From Acidobacteriaceae bacterium (lineage in GTDB: Bacteria > Acidobacteriota > Terriglobia > Terriglobales > Acidobacteriaceae): a stretch of DNA of 5,025 nucleotides. Positions within the stretch are counted from its first letter, which is position 1. Each line of letters starts with the position of its first letter. The notes under the pieces are model-generated. The model did not search any database, was not told where the DNA came from, and saw only the letters and a list, made by a program, of their open reading frames with translations. The position numbers were made by a program, and so were the translations under genes. Below, one piece after another: positions 1 to 5,025 of the stretch. The stretch covers positions 1 to 5,025 of the forward strand of contig JASHUR010000289.1 of assembly GCA_030039895.1 (NCBI GenBank). The letters are read 5' to 3'.

Positions 1-546
1 CGGATCTTTGGCAGCGGTACTCCGCCGCCCCCGCTGCCGCCGAAAATTGCAAACACGGTTGTGCAGCAAGCTCCACAGGCTAATACGGCCCAGCAAGCCA
101 CTGCCGTGCCGATGGCCGCGTCGGAGCACGAAGCGCAGGAACTGCCCAGTCCGCTGGCGCGCCTCGATCCCACTCTGCATCCGGAGTGGATGGCGGCAAC
201 CGAGTCCTTGAAGTATGAAGGCACGGGGCGCAATATCTTCTCTATGTCGTCTGCGCCGGTGCATATTGAAAAGCCGATCGCGCCTGTCCGCCCCGACGCG
301 CACGCTGCTCAGGTTGCGCAGGGGCCGCCGCCTCCGCCGCCTATCGCTCTCAAGTTTTTTGGCTATGAATCGCACGCCGGTGGACAGCGCAAGGTCTTTC
401 TGCTCCACGGAGACGACGTCTTCATCGCCTCGCAGGGCGATGTCGTCGACCATCGCTACAGAATCGTACAGATCGCGCCCTTTTCCATCACTGTTGAGGA
501 CATTCCTTACAACGACACGCAGACTTTGCCACTCATACAGAATTGA
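1..546 (+). CDS. PilP/GspC-like pilus or type II secretion protein (5' partial)
   Basis: The frame is open from the first base, so the N-terminus lies outside the window; 181 residues are visible. The first part is a low-complexity linker rich in Pro, Ala and Gln, with proline runs near residues 8-14 and 109-114. A compact C-terminal domain of about 65 residues follows (115-181). It has the order of a PilP / GspC homology-region β-domain: LKFFGYE, then RKVFLLHGDDVFIASQGD, then YRIVQIAPFSITVEDI and a final TLPL. In known systems such proteins are periplasmic and link the inner-membrane assembly platform to the secretin. The stop overlaps the ATG of the pseudopilin gene by one base (TGATG), which points to translational coupling within one pilus/T2SS operon. 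A GTG at 61 could act as a start, but the linker continues upstream of it, so truncation by the window edge is more likely. The PilP versus GspC distinction cannot be made from this fragment. Confidence 0.72.
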   Translation, partial: RIFGSGTPPPPLPPKIANTVVQQAPQANTAQQATAVPMAASEHEAQELPSPLARLDPTLHPEWMAATESLKYEGTGRNIFSMSSAPVHIEKPIAPVRPDAHAAQVAQGPPPPPPIALKFFGYESHAGGQRKVFLLHGDDVFIASQGDVVDHRYRIVQIAPFSITVEDIPYNDTQTLPLIQN

Positions 547-1592
547 TGCCTGTTCTGGTCCAACCCGTTCCACGCCGCCGCCCGTGGACCGCTCTGCGGC
601 TTGAATCAGAAGACGGCTTCATCCTTCTCTGGGTGCTTTTTCTGGCGGTGCTGCTGCTCATTGCGCTTGCAGTAGCCGCGCCCCGCATGGCGATTTCCAT
701 CCAACGTGACAAGGAGCTCGAGCTGGTGCATCGCGGGCAGCAGTATCAACGCGCCATTCAGCTCTACTACCGCAAGTTCGGCACGTATCCCACGTCCATC
801 GATCAGCTGCTCAATACCGACAACATTCGCTTCCTGCGCAAGCGGTACAAAGATCCGCTTACGGGCAAAGATGACTGGCGGATCATCTATCTCGGGCAGG
901 CCAAGGTCCCGCCGATGGGCTTCTTCGGCCAGCCGCTCACCGGACTCAACGGGCCCACGAGCATCGGTACCCCGATCGGCAGCGCGGCAGGCACGCCGGT
1001 TACGGCTGGAGGCGCCTCCAGTTTTGGGTCTTCCAGTTTCGGTTCATCGGGGTTCGACTCGCCAGGGAGCGACAGCGGCTTTGCGAACAACACGGCGTCG
1101 CCCACCGGGACACCCGGCAGCGGCACAAACGCCGACGACTCCGGAGCCTCAACCACCGATGCCGCCGGCTTCAACAGCAACAGCGGGAAGGACGCCGCAG
1201 GTTTTGCCACGGACAAGGACAACGATAACCCCATGGGTGGAGGGCCCATCGTGGGGGTCGGCATCCCCAGCGCCAAGGTTTCGCTCATCGTTTACAAGAA
1301 GCAGGCGCACTATAACCAGTGGGAATTCGTCTACTTTCCAATCGAGGACCAGCAGAAGGCCGCGGCGGCAGCGCTCAACGGCGGCGTACAAACCGAGAAC
1401 GGAACCAGCAACAGCAATGACAACGGCTTCGGCAATCTCATGGGCAACGGGTCGGGCACAAACACGTCCGGCTCCAGTTCGGGAAGCCTGGGTTCCAGCT
1501 CCGGAAGTTTCGGCTCGGGAAGCTCCAACACCGGCAGCTCAGGTTCCAGCTCTTCGGGAAGCGATGACCCCTTCTCAAGCCCGAACCAGTGA
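546..1592 (+). CDS. GspG-like type II secretion/type IV pilus pseudopilin with Ser/Gly-rich tail
   Basis: The protein has 348 residues. A short basic leader (RRR at 10-12) ends in ESEDG24, followed by a hydrophobic helix from F25 to about A45. This matches a type III (prepilin peptidase) signal cleaved after Gly24. The +5 residue is Trp29 instead of the usual Glu. Residues 54-120 follow the GspG pattern: RDKELELVHRGQQY, an AIQLYYRKFGTYP helix-turn, then YKDPLTGKDDW, which resembles the DPWG region of major pseudopilins. Residues about 139-235 and 280-348 are low complexity (Gly, Ser, Asn, Thr), separated by a structured strand-like segment, VSLIVYKK to WEFVYFP, at 245-265. That makes it about twice the length of typical GspG. 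The ATG at 546 is preferred; a TTG at 543 lies directly before it. It overlaps the stop of the upstream PilP/GspC-like gene, so both are probably one transcript ending at the hairpin at 1611-1637. The likely role is as a component of an envelope pseudopilus. Which system it serves is not resolved. Confidence 0.75.
   Translation: MPVLVQPVPRRRPWTALRLESEDGFILLWVLFLAVLLLIALAVAAPRMAISIQRDKELELVHRGQQYQRAIQLYYRKFGTYPTSIDQLLNTDNIRFLRKRYKDPLTGKDDWRIIYLGQAKVPPMGFFGQPLTGLNGPTSIGTPIGSAAGTPVTAGGASSFGSSSFGSSGFDSPGSDSGFANNTASPTGTPGSGTNADDSGASTTDAAGFNSNSGKDAAGFATDKDNDNPMGGGPIVGVGIPSAKVSLIVYKKQAHYNQWEFVYFPIEDQQKAAAAALNGGVQTENGTSNSNDNGFGNLMGNGSGTNTSGSSSGSLGSSSGSFGSGSSNTGSSGSSSSGSDDPFSSPNQ
1467..1563 (+). repeat. 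Imperfect Ser/Gly codon repeat in pseudopilin tail
   Basis: From codon 308 onward the reading frame consists almost only of Ser, Gly and a few Asn/Thr/Phe/Leu codons, in repeating GSSSGS(L/F)G-type units. The DNA shows degenerate copies of ggttccagctc/gggaagc. A shorter related run (SSFGSSSFGSSGF) lies at about 1016-1058 in the same gene. Synonymous codons differ between the units, so the repeat appears to be kept at protein level and is probably a flexible linker or tail. Confidence 0.6.
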
Positions 1593-1610
1593 AAGCTCTG
1601 GCAACAATAA

Positions 1611-1637
1611 AAATGGCCTCGAATGTCGAGGCCATTT
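1611..1637. terminator. Bidirectional rho-independent terminator between convergent genes
   Basis: A perfect 12-bp inverted repeat (aaatggcctcga / tcgaggccattt) with a 3-base loop lies between the pseudopilin stop (1592) and the erpA stop (1659). Read on the minus strand, the hairpin is followed by a U-rich run (TTTTTATTGTT including the end of the stem), as expected for an intrinsic terminator of erpA. On the plus strand the following T-run is weaker (ATTTCATT), so termination of the pilus operon there is likely but less certain. Confidence 0.85.
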
Positions 1638-1658
1638 CATTGAAATCTGTTGGTCAGC

Positions 1659-2024
1659 TTACACGCTGAAGGAAGACCCGCAGCCGCAGGTGCTCTTCAC
1701 CGACGGGTTGTCGAACTTGAAGCCTGCCGCTTCCAGAGTCTCCACGTAGTCGACCACGCAGCCGTTCAGATACATCATCGAGGTCGCATCAACGTAAACC
1801 TTCAGGCCGTCGAAGTTCAGAACCTTATCCATCATGCCGGAGGCATTCTCAAACGACATCGAGTACTGGAAACCCGAGCAGCCTCCACCCACAACGCCGA
1901 TGCGCAGCCCGGCAGGCAGTGGATCCTGCGTCGCCATGATTTCGCGCACCTTGGCGACCGCCGCGGGGGTAAGAGATAGCGGGGTCGATTTGATTTGGGC
2001 GATTTCGGGTGCTGCTGTTGCCAT
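1659..2024 (-). CDS. erpA: A-type iron-sulfur cluster carrier/insertion protein ErpA
   Basis: This is a 121-residue HesB/IscA/ErpA-family protein, close to the usual 105-120. The three conserved cluster-ligand cysteines are present: Cys49 in GGGCSGFQY, and Cys113 and Cys115 in STCGCGSSF. The spacing of 64 residues between the first and second is normal for the family. The C-terminus GSSFSV closely resembles the GSSFSI end of E. coli ErpA, which favours ErpA over IscA or SufA. The family accepts Fe-S clusters from a scaffold in the cytoplasm and passes them to apo-enzymes. A fourth, non-family cysteine (Cys89) is present. The start is supported by AGGAGA at 2032-2037, seven bases from the ATG. 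No isc/suf genes are visible nearby, so it appears to stand alone; erpA genes are often orphans. It is transcribed toward the shared terminator at 1611-1637. The lipoprotein gene lies 116 bp upstream on the same strand, and a promoter candidate sits between them. Confidence 0.93.
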   Translation of the reverse strand: MATAAPEIAQIKSTPLSLTPAAVAKVREIMATQDPLPAGLRIGVVGGGCSGFQYSMSFENASGMMDKVLNFDGLKVYVDATSMMYLNGCVVDYVETLEAAGFKFDNPSVKSTCGCGSSFSV

Positions 2025-2031
2025 AGAGATG

Positions 2032-2037
2032 TCTCCT
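2032..2037 (-). promoter_or_regulatory. Ribosome binding site of erpA
   Basis: AGGAGA on the minus strand, seven bases upstream of the ATG at 2024, is a near-ideal Shine-Dalgarno sequence. It fixes the start and contrasts with the type III PKS gene further along, which has none. Confidence 0.8.
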
Positions 2038-2062
2038 AAAAACCTTAAAAATCTATGTTCTT

Positions 2063-2091
2063 AGTGTATCCCTGCTCACAAGGTGACACAA
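2063..2091 (-). promoter_or_regulatory. Candidate sigma-70-type promoter of erpA
   Basis: On the minus strand, TTGTGT (2086-2091) and TACACT (2063-2068) are separated by 17 bases and lie about 40-65 bases upstream of the erpA ATG. The -10 matches the consensus at 4 of 6 positions and the -35 at 3 of 6, so this is only a candidate. The surrounding 2025-2140 interval contains no other gene and no clear terminator for the upstream lipoprotein gene, so read-through from that gene is also possible. Confidence 0.35.
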
Positions 2092-2140
2092 GACACAGTT
2101 ATGTGATGCCTGGAGCACCTGTCTCGATTCAAACAACGGC

Positions 2141-2680
2141 TTAATCATTGGGATTGTTCCACAGGTTATCCCAGGCGGTCAGGCGGTCCTTGATTTTGTC
2201 GAATTCCTCCTGGGTCAGCACATGCTTCGCGATCAGGTCGGTCGGGGTCGCGTAAGGCCGGTTGCGAATGATCTCCATTGCCAAGTCGTGGTTGATGCCG
2301 GGCAGCGTAAGCAGCCGCTCCTCGCTTGAATAATTGATATTGATGATCTCGTCCGAGGGCGGATATGGGTCGTGTCCGAAGTCCTTCTTCAACCCAGTTA
2401 AGAGACTATCTGCCATTTGTTCAGTATCGGAGGCGGCCTGCTGTGCGTCGGCTGATAATTGCTGGCCGGACTGCCCTGGCTTGGCCTGGGCTTTCTGATC
2501 ACTGTTGCGCGCCTGACCCTTATTCGCCGCGGCTCCAGGCTGAACGGCACTCTGGGCTGCCGGTTGCGAGGGTTCGGACTGATTTGCAACCTGCGGCGCA
2601 GAGCTGCAGCCTGCTACTAAAAAAGTCGAAAGGCCCATGCAAGCCAGCCCCGACAGCCATCGTCTGTGAGTGCGTACCAT
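2141..2680 (-). CDS. Lipoprotein with ComEA-like helix-hairpin-helix domain
   Basis: The protein has 179 residues when started at the ATG at 2680. This start is chosen because AGGAAG (2685-2690) precedes it and because it gives a clean lipoprotein signal: positively charged MVRTHRR, a hydrophobic stretch (9-23) and a lipobox LVAG-Cys25. An upstream in-frame ATG (2734) would add 18 residues before the signal and is unlikely. Residues 26-90 are a Gln/Ala/Ser/Pro-rich, probably disordered spacer. Residues 112-170 resemble the ComEA helix-hairpin-helix module: a start like INxNxxSxEELxxLPGI (here ININYSSEERLLTLPGIN), then AMEIIRNRPYATPTDL and a final helix ending RLTAW. In ComEA this fold binds incoming DNA in the periplasm. 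A lipid-anchored form would sit at the inner or outer membrane. Asn130 replaces the Gly that usually follows LPGI, so DNA binding is not assured. It is divergent from the small membrane protein gene. The HhH call is good; a competence role is inference. Confidence 0.78.
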   Translation of the reverse strand: MVRTHRRWLSGLACMGLSTFLVAGCSSAPQVANQSEPSQPAAQSAVQPGAAANKGQARNSDQKAQAKPGQSGQQLSADAQQAASDTEQMADSLLTGLKKDFGHDPYPPSDEIININYSSEERLLTLPGINHDLAMEIIRNRPYATPTDLIAKHVLTQEEFDKIKDRLTAWDNLWNNPND

Positions 2681-2734
2681 CTCGCTTCCTTTTATGAATC
2701 CATCTGCAAGGATGGAATTAGTCGCATTCGCCAA

Positions 2735-2790
2735 GAATTACCAAATTTGTTCCGTCGTATAAAAAATACCACTGTTCAATCGGAAGCGAA
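2735..2790. promoter_or_regulatory. AT-rich divergent promoter zone (low confidence)
   Basis: The centre of the 217-bp gap between the lipoprotein and the small membrane protein genes is distinctly AT-rich compared with its surroundings. It contains TATAAA (2758-2763) on the plus strand, without a good -35. On the minus strand it contains TATACG (2756-2761) with TTCCGA (2780-2785) 18 bases upstream. Two divergently transcribed genes need promoters here, but neither match is strong. Confidence 0.3.
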
Positions 2791-2826
2791 CAGGACTATC
2801 ATTTTTCTGAACGGCCCCTCCTACCC

Positions 2827-2871
2827 CCGAGCCCGGCAACTCCGGACCCGCTCGGTATCTGGAGCCGGCTC
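2827..2871 (+). other. GC-rich stem-loop and palindrome in leader of small membrane protein gene
   Basis: CCGAGC (2827-2832) pairs with GCTCGG (2850-2855). Inside it CCGG (2833-2836) pairs with CCGG (2842-2845) around a CAACT loop, leaving a four-base bulge. Seven bases later lies a perfect 10-bp palindrome GAGCCGGCTC (2862-2871), ending 16 bases before the ribosome binding site. If transcription starts in the AT-rich zone, both would be in the 5' leader. There is no T-run, so it is not a standard terminator. Its function is unknown; GC-rich DNA forms such pairings by chance fairly often. Confidence 0.4.
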
Positions 2872-2897
2872 AAATTCGAACCATATAGAGGTGCTTT

Positions 2898-3173
2898 ATG
2901 AGCGCCACTCTTGCGTTGTGGATCGTGTGGGCCGGAATTACAGCGATCATGCTCATTCTTCTCGGCTATCGGGGAACACTGACCCGCTATGAAGAAGACC
3001 AGTTGTTCCTCGACGAATGTGAAGACCACCAGAAGGCCGAACATGCGGTTCTTATGGCCAAGGTTGACAAGATTCAGCCTTACGTCCGGCTGGCCATTGC
3101 AGGCACCTGCGTAATGACCGCACTCGTGATCGGCTACTACGTTTGGGATGCCGTCAGGCACCTCCTCGCGTAG
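2898..3173 (+). CDS. Small two-transmembrane protein of unknown function
   Basis: The protein has 91 residues. A first hydrophobic helix (about 5-23, LALWIVWAGITAIMLILLG) is followed by a charged 40-residue loop (24-62). The loop contains YEEDQLFLDECEDHQKAEHA and is strongly acidic overall (about nine Asp/Glu before residue 58), with scattered Arg/Lys. A second helix (about 63-83) ends in YYVWDAVRHLLA. Both helices lack charges, so an integral inner-membrane location is well supported; the direction of insertion is not. The start is supported by GAGGTG (2888-2893), four bases from the ATG. The stop is followed by a hairpin and T-run at 3195-3230. It has its own leader and is divergent from the lipoprotein gene, so it appears to be a monocistronic unit. 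I do not recognise a named family. Similar small proteins with an E/D-D-Q-(I/L)-F-L-D loop are, to my recollection, seen as hypothetical proteins in Acidobacteriota. Confidence 0.8.
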   Translation: MSATLALWIVWAGITAIMLILLGYRGTLTRYEEDQLFLDECEDHQKAEHAVLMAKVDKIQPYVRLAIAGTCVMTALVIGYYVWDAVRHLLA

Positions 3174-3194
3174 CCGGACCCCCACAAAGACACG

Positions 3195-3230
3195 GCTGGA
3201 ATGGCGCACATTCCGGCAGCGATCTTTTTT
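3195..3230 (+). terminator. Probable rho-independent terminator after small membrane protein gene
   Basis: GCTGGAATG (3195-3203) pairs with CATTCCGGC (3209-3217) over 9 bp, including one T-G wobble, around a GCGCA loop. A run of six T (3225-3230) follows, but seven bases separate it from the stem, which is looser than usual. The site lies 22 bases after the stop codon and before the convergent type III PKS gene. On the minus strand the T-run is weak, so a role for the PKS transcript is doubtful. The rest of 3174-3281 shows no gene. Confidence 0.5.
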
Positions 3231-3281
3231 CTTCCAAAATCTCCGTCACCTCATTTGCGTAATCCATCCCGGCCCGCCCAT

Positions 3282-4331
3282 TCACCATTGCAGCAGCATC
3301 ATCTCAGAGCAAAACCCGGGTCCCATTGCCGCCAGCAGGCTGTAGGTCCCTGCCTGCGGACGGTGCTGCCGCATCACGTCATCCAGCACCACCAGCACCG
3401 ACGCCGACGAGAGGTTCCCTACCCGCTTGAGCGCCTCCCGTGACAGTTGCAGCGTGCTTCGGTCCAGCCCCAGAGCTTCTTCGGTCGCATCCAGCACCTT
3501 CGGGCCGCCGGTATGCATGATCCATGAGCCAATATCGCACCGCGACAGCCCCTGCGTTGCGAGGAAGGCATCGACGTCCTGCCCCAGATTTTCGCGCACG
3601 ACTACCGGCACATCCGGCGAAAGCACAATCTGAAAGCCTCTTTCTGAGATGTCCCAACCCATCACATACTCGGTATCCGGATAGAGCATCTGCCGGTTTG
3701 CCACAATCCGCGGCCCACTGAGCCCGGCATCCTCACCGGCCACCATCACGGCTGCCGCTCCATCGCCGAACAATCCTGAAGAAATAAAGTTTGCGATGGA
3801 AAGGTCGTCTCTTTGCCAGGTGAGCGAGCACAGCTCAACGGACAGCAGCACCGCGATCTGGCCCGGATAGGCGCGCACGTAATCCGCCGCACGTGCGAGA
3901 CCCGCGGCTCCCGCGACGCAACCCAGCCCAAAAATGGGATTCCGCTTCACGTTCCGCGAGAGCCCCATTCGGTTCACCAGCCGCGCATCGATAGAAGGGC
4001 TGGCCACGCCTGTGACGGAAACAAAAAAGAGAGCCGCGATCTGTTCCCTGCCGACTCCCGTTTGCCGCAGCAACTGTTCGATGGCCTCGGCGCCGAGCTG
4101 CACGGAAACCTCGATCCATACATTGTTGGCTTTGCCCCAGGTATCGAGTGCCGCATACTCGGCCAGTTCGCGGGCGAAATAGCGTCCATCCACACCAGTG
4201 CGCGAGTGCAGCCGTTCAAGCGCGGCCGCAGTCAGCGGGTCCTGCCCCCAATAGAGCTTGAGAGCATCCACCACCTCCTGTTGCCGGTAGTAGTGCTGCG
4301 GAAAAGCCGTCGACGTGGATGCAATGCGCAT
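3282..4331 (-). CDS. Type III polyketide synthase (chalcone/alkylpyrone synthase family)
   Basis: The protein is a complete 349-residue member of the thiolase-fold type III PKS family (usual length 350-390). It is a homodimeric enzyme that loads a CoA starter and extends it with malonyl-CoA. The catalytic triad is intact: Cys138 (GLGCVAGAAGLARAADY), His273 (MHTGGPKVLDA) and Asn306 (GNLSSASVLVVLDD). The family glycine motif GPGFCSE is at 337-343. Phe188 (LFGDG) and Phe233 (ERGFQIVL) match the two gatekeeper phenylalanines of plant chalcone synthase. The ELCSLT motif at 166-171 is typical of bacterial and alkylresorcinol/PhlD-type enzymes. Starter and product cannot be predicted; a long-chain acyl-derived pyrone or resorcinol is a reasonable guess. 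The N-terminus (MRIASTSTAFPQHYY) is where family proteins begin, and an in-frame TGA 24 bases upstream rules out an extension. No Shine-Dalgarno sequence is visible. It lies 40 bp after folD on the same strand; no methyltransferase or oxidoreductase partner lies beside it in the window. Confidence 0.92.
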   Translation of the reverse strand: MRIASTSTAFPQHYYRQQEVVDALKLYWGQDPLTAAALERLHSRTGVDGRYFARELAEYAALDTWGKANNVWIEVSVQLGAEAIEQLLRQTGVGREQIAALFFVSVTGVASPSIDARLVNRMGLSRNVKRNPIFGLGCVAGAAGLARAADYVRAYPGQIAVLLSVELCSLTWQRDDLSIANFISSGLFGDGAAAVMVAGEDAGLSGPRIVANRQMLYPDTEYVMGWDISERGFQIVLSPDVPVVVRENLGQDVDAFLATQGLSRCDIGSWIMHTGGPKVLDATEEALGLDRSTLQLSREALKRVGNLSSASVLVVLDDVMRQHRPQAGTYSLLAAMGPGFCSEMMLLQW

Positions 4332-4371
4332 GTGGTTTCGCGATTGGTGTTTTCAGACGCGCGGGGATGCT

Positions 4372-5025
4372 TCAAACTGCCTTTTCTGCTGCTTCAACGG
4401 TTTGGGCAATGAGCGTGGCAATGGTCATGGGGCCTACGCCGCCGGGTACAGGAGTGTATGCGGCGCTGCGCTCAATTACAGGACCAAGCTCAATGTCTCC
4501 CACGCCGCCGGGATGATACCCGGCATCGACCACCACAGCGCCGTCGCGGACCCACTCGGCCTTGATGAACTGTGGCTTCCCTACCGCACCGATCAGCAAC
4601 TCAGCGCGCTTCACGATTTCGGGCAGGTTTTTCGTGCGCGAGTGGCAGATAGTCACGGTAGCGTTGGCGGCCAGAAGCATCATCGCCATCGGCTTACCTA
4701 GAATCGGGCTGCGGCCGACCACGACTGCCTCCTTGCCCGTAATTTCAATCTTGTAGCGCCGAAGCAGGCGCATAATTCCCGCCGGCGTCGCCGAGCCATA
4801 CGCCACCTCGCCCATGGCCATGCGGCCAAAGCCCTGGCTGGTGACGCCGTCGACGTCTTTCTCGAGCGCGATGCGGTCGAAGCACGCGCGTTCGTCGATT
4901 TGTTTCGGGACCGGATGCTGCAGCAGAATCCCACGCACTTGCGGGTTCGCATTGAGGGCATCGATCTGCGCCAGCAGCTGCTCTGTGGTTGTTTCCTCAG
5001 GCAACGCCACGCTCAGCGACTCCAT
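4372..5025 (-). CDS. folD: FolD bifunctional methylenetetrahydrofolate dehydrogenase/cyclohydrolase (5' partial)
   Basis: This is the C-terminal 217 residues of FolD (family about 285-300), cut by the window edge. The first visible codon is an ATG, but by alignment to E. coli FolD it falls in the GFxSxxxxLPE region, so it is an internal Met. The enzyme interconverts 5,10-methylene- and 10-formyl-tetrahydrofolate in the cytoplasm. Visible motifs, numbered from that Met, are GILLQHPVP (32-40, with the active-site Gln36), KDVDG (56-60, with the folate-binding Asp59), the NADP-binding turn VVGRSPILGKP (102-112), CHSRTKNL and YTPVPGGVGPMT near the C-terminus. The usual PCTP before the second domain is SATP (78-81), and QLPLP is replaced by QHPVP. 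I regard both as family variants, not damage. The catalytic Lys lies in the missing N-terminus. The type III PKS gene follows after 40 bp with no terminator visible, so co-transcription is likely. Confidence 0.95.
   Translation of the reverse strand: MESLSVALPEETTTEQLLAQIDALNANPQVRGILLQHPVPKQIDERACFDRIALEKDVDGVTSQGFGRMAMGEVAYGSATPAGIMRLLRRYKIEITGKEAVVVGRSPILGKPMAMMLLAANATVTICHSRTKNLPEIVKRAELLIGAVGKPQFIKAEWVRDGAVVVDAGYHPGGVGDIELGPVIERSAAYTPVPGGVGPMTIATLIAQTVEAAEKAV

Noticed and set aside
887..1288. 133-codon minus-strand open frame inside the pseudopilin gene
   Set aside because: It lies antisense to the Gly/Ser-rich region, where codon bias removes stops from other frames; its translation is a Pro/Leu/Ala mixture without a recognisable domain.
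2076..2106. TCACA and TGTGA half-sites in the erpA upstream region, considered as a CRP/FNR-type operator
   Set aside because: The half-sites are in the wrong order and about 21 bases apart, so they do not form the TGTGA-N6-TCACA arrangement.
2681..2734. Upstream in-frame ATG for the lipoprotein gene
   Set aside because: It would put 18 polar residues before the signal peptide; the ATG at 2680 has a ribosome binding site and gives a standard lipoprotein signal.
2799..3209. 136-codon minus-strand open frame opposite the small membrane protein
   Set aside because: The plus-strand gene has a ribosome binding site, two clean transmembrane helices and a terminator; the opposite frame has none of these and would run through the structured leader.
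4332..4371. CGCG-rich pairing between folD and the PKS gene, considered as a terminator
   Set aside because: Only about four base pairs form and there is no T-run after the stem on the minus strand.
3813..4412. 199-codon plus-strand open frame antisense to the type III PKS
   Set aside because: It covers a gene with an intact catalytic triad, and its own translation shows no family motif; it is a shadow frame in GC-rich DNA.

Overview
This window looks like a piece of a GC-rich Gram-negative chromosome, most likely an Acidobacteriota (class Terriglobia) genome. That assignment rests on the character of the proteins: a PilP/GspC-like protein with a proline-rich linker, a GspG-like pseudopilin with a long Ser/Gly/Asn-rich extension, a lipoprotein with a ComEA-like domain, and a small two-helix membrane protein. 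It is an inference from pattern recognition and no 16S or other marker is present. Six protein-coding genes fill the window, two of them cut by its edges. There are no RNA genes, insertion sequences, CRISPR arrays or other mobile elements, and no gene-free stretch exceeds about 220 bases.

Left part, plus strand (1-1592): the 3' end of a type IV pilus / type II secretion operon. A PilP/GspC-like protein (5' end outside the window) overlaps by one base (TGATG) with a GspG-like pseudopilin gene. The operon ends at a perfect 12-bp hairpin (1611-1637) that it shares with the convergent erpA gene.

Middle, minus strand (1659-2680): erpA, an A-type Fe-S cluster carrier with its three ligand cysteines intact. 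Upstream of it on the same strand is a lipoprotein with a ComEA-type helix-hairpin-helix domain. This gene diverges from a 91-residue, two-transmembrane protein (2898-3173, plus). The 217-bp region between them is AT-rich near its centre and contains a folded GC-rich element in the leader of the small membrane protein gene.

Right part, minus strand (3282-5025): folD (C-terminal three quarters; N-terminus outside the window), followed after 40 bp by a complete type III polyketide synthase with an intact Cys-His-Asn triad. No tailoring enzyme is visible next to it within the window.

Functionally these are several separate short units: envelope/pilus export, Fe-S maturation, a DNA-binding-type lipoprotein, one-carbon metabolism and a polyketide synthase. 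The pilus-like operon lying about 550 bp from the ComEA-like lipoprotein raises the possibility of a DNA-uptake link, but this is only inferred. I do not see a clearly new multi-gene system. The features most worth following up are the lipid-anchored ComEA-like protein, the type III PKS downstream of folD, the atypical pseudopilin, and the small membrane protein with its structured leader.
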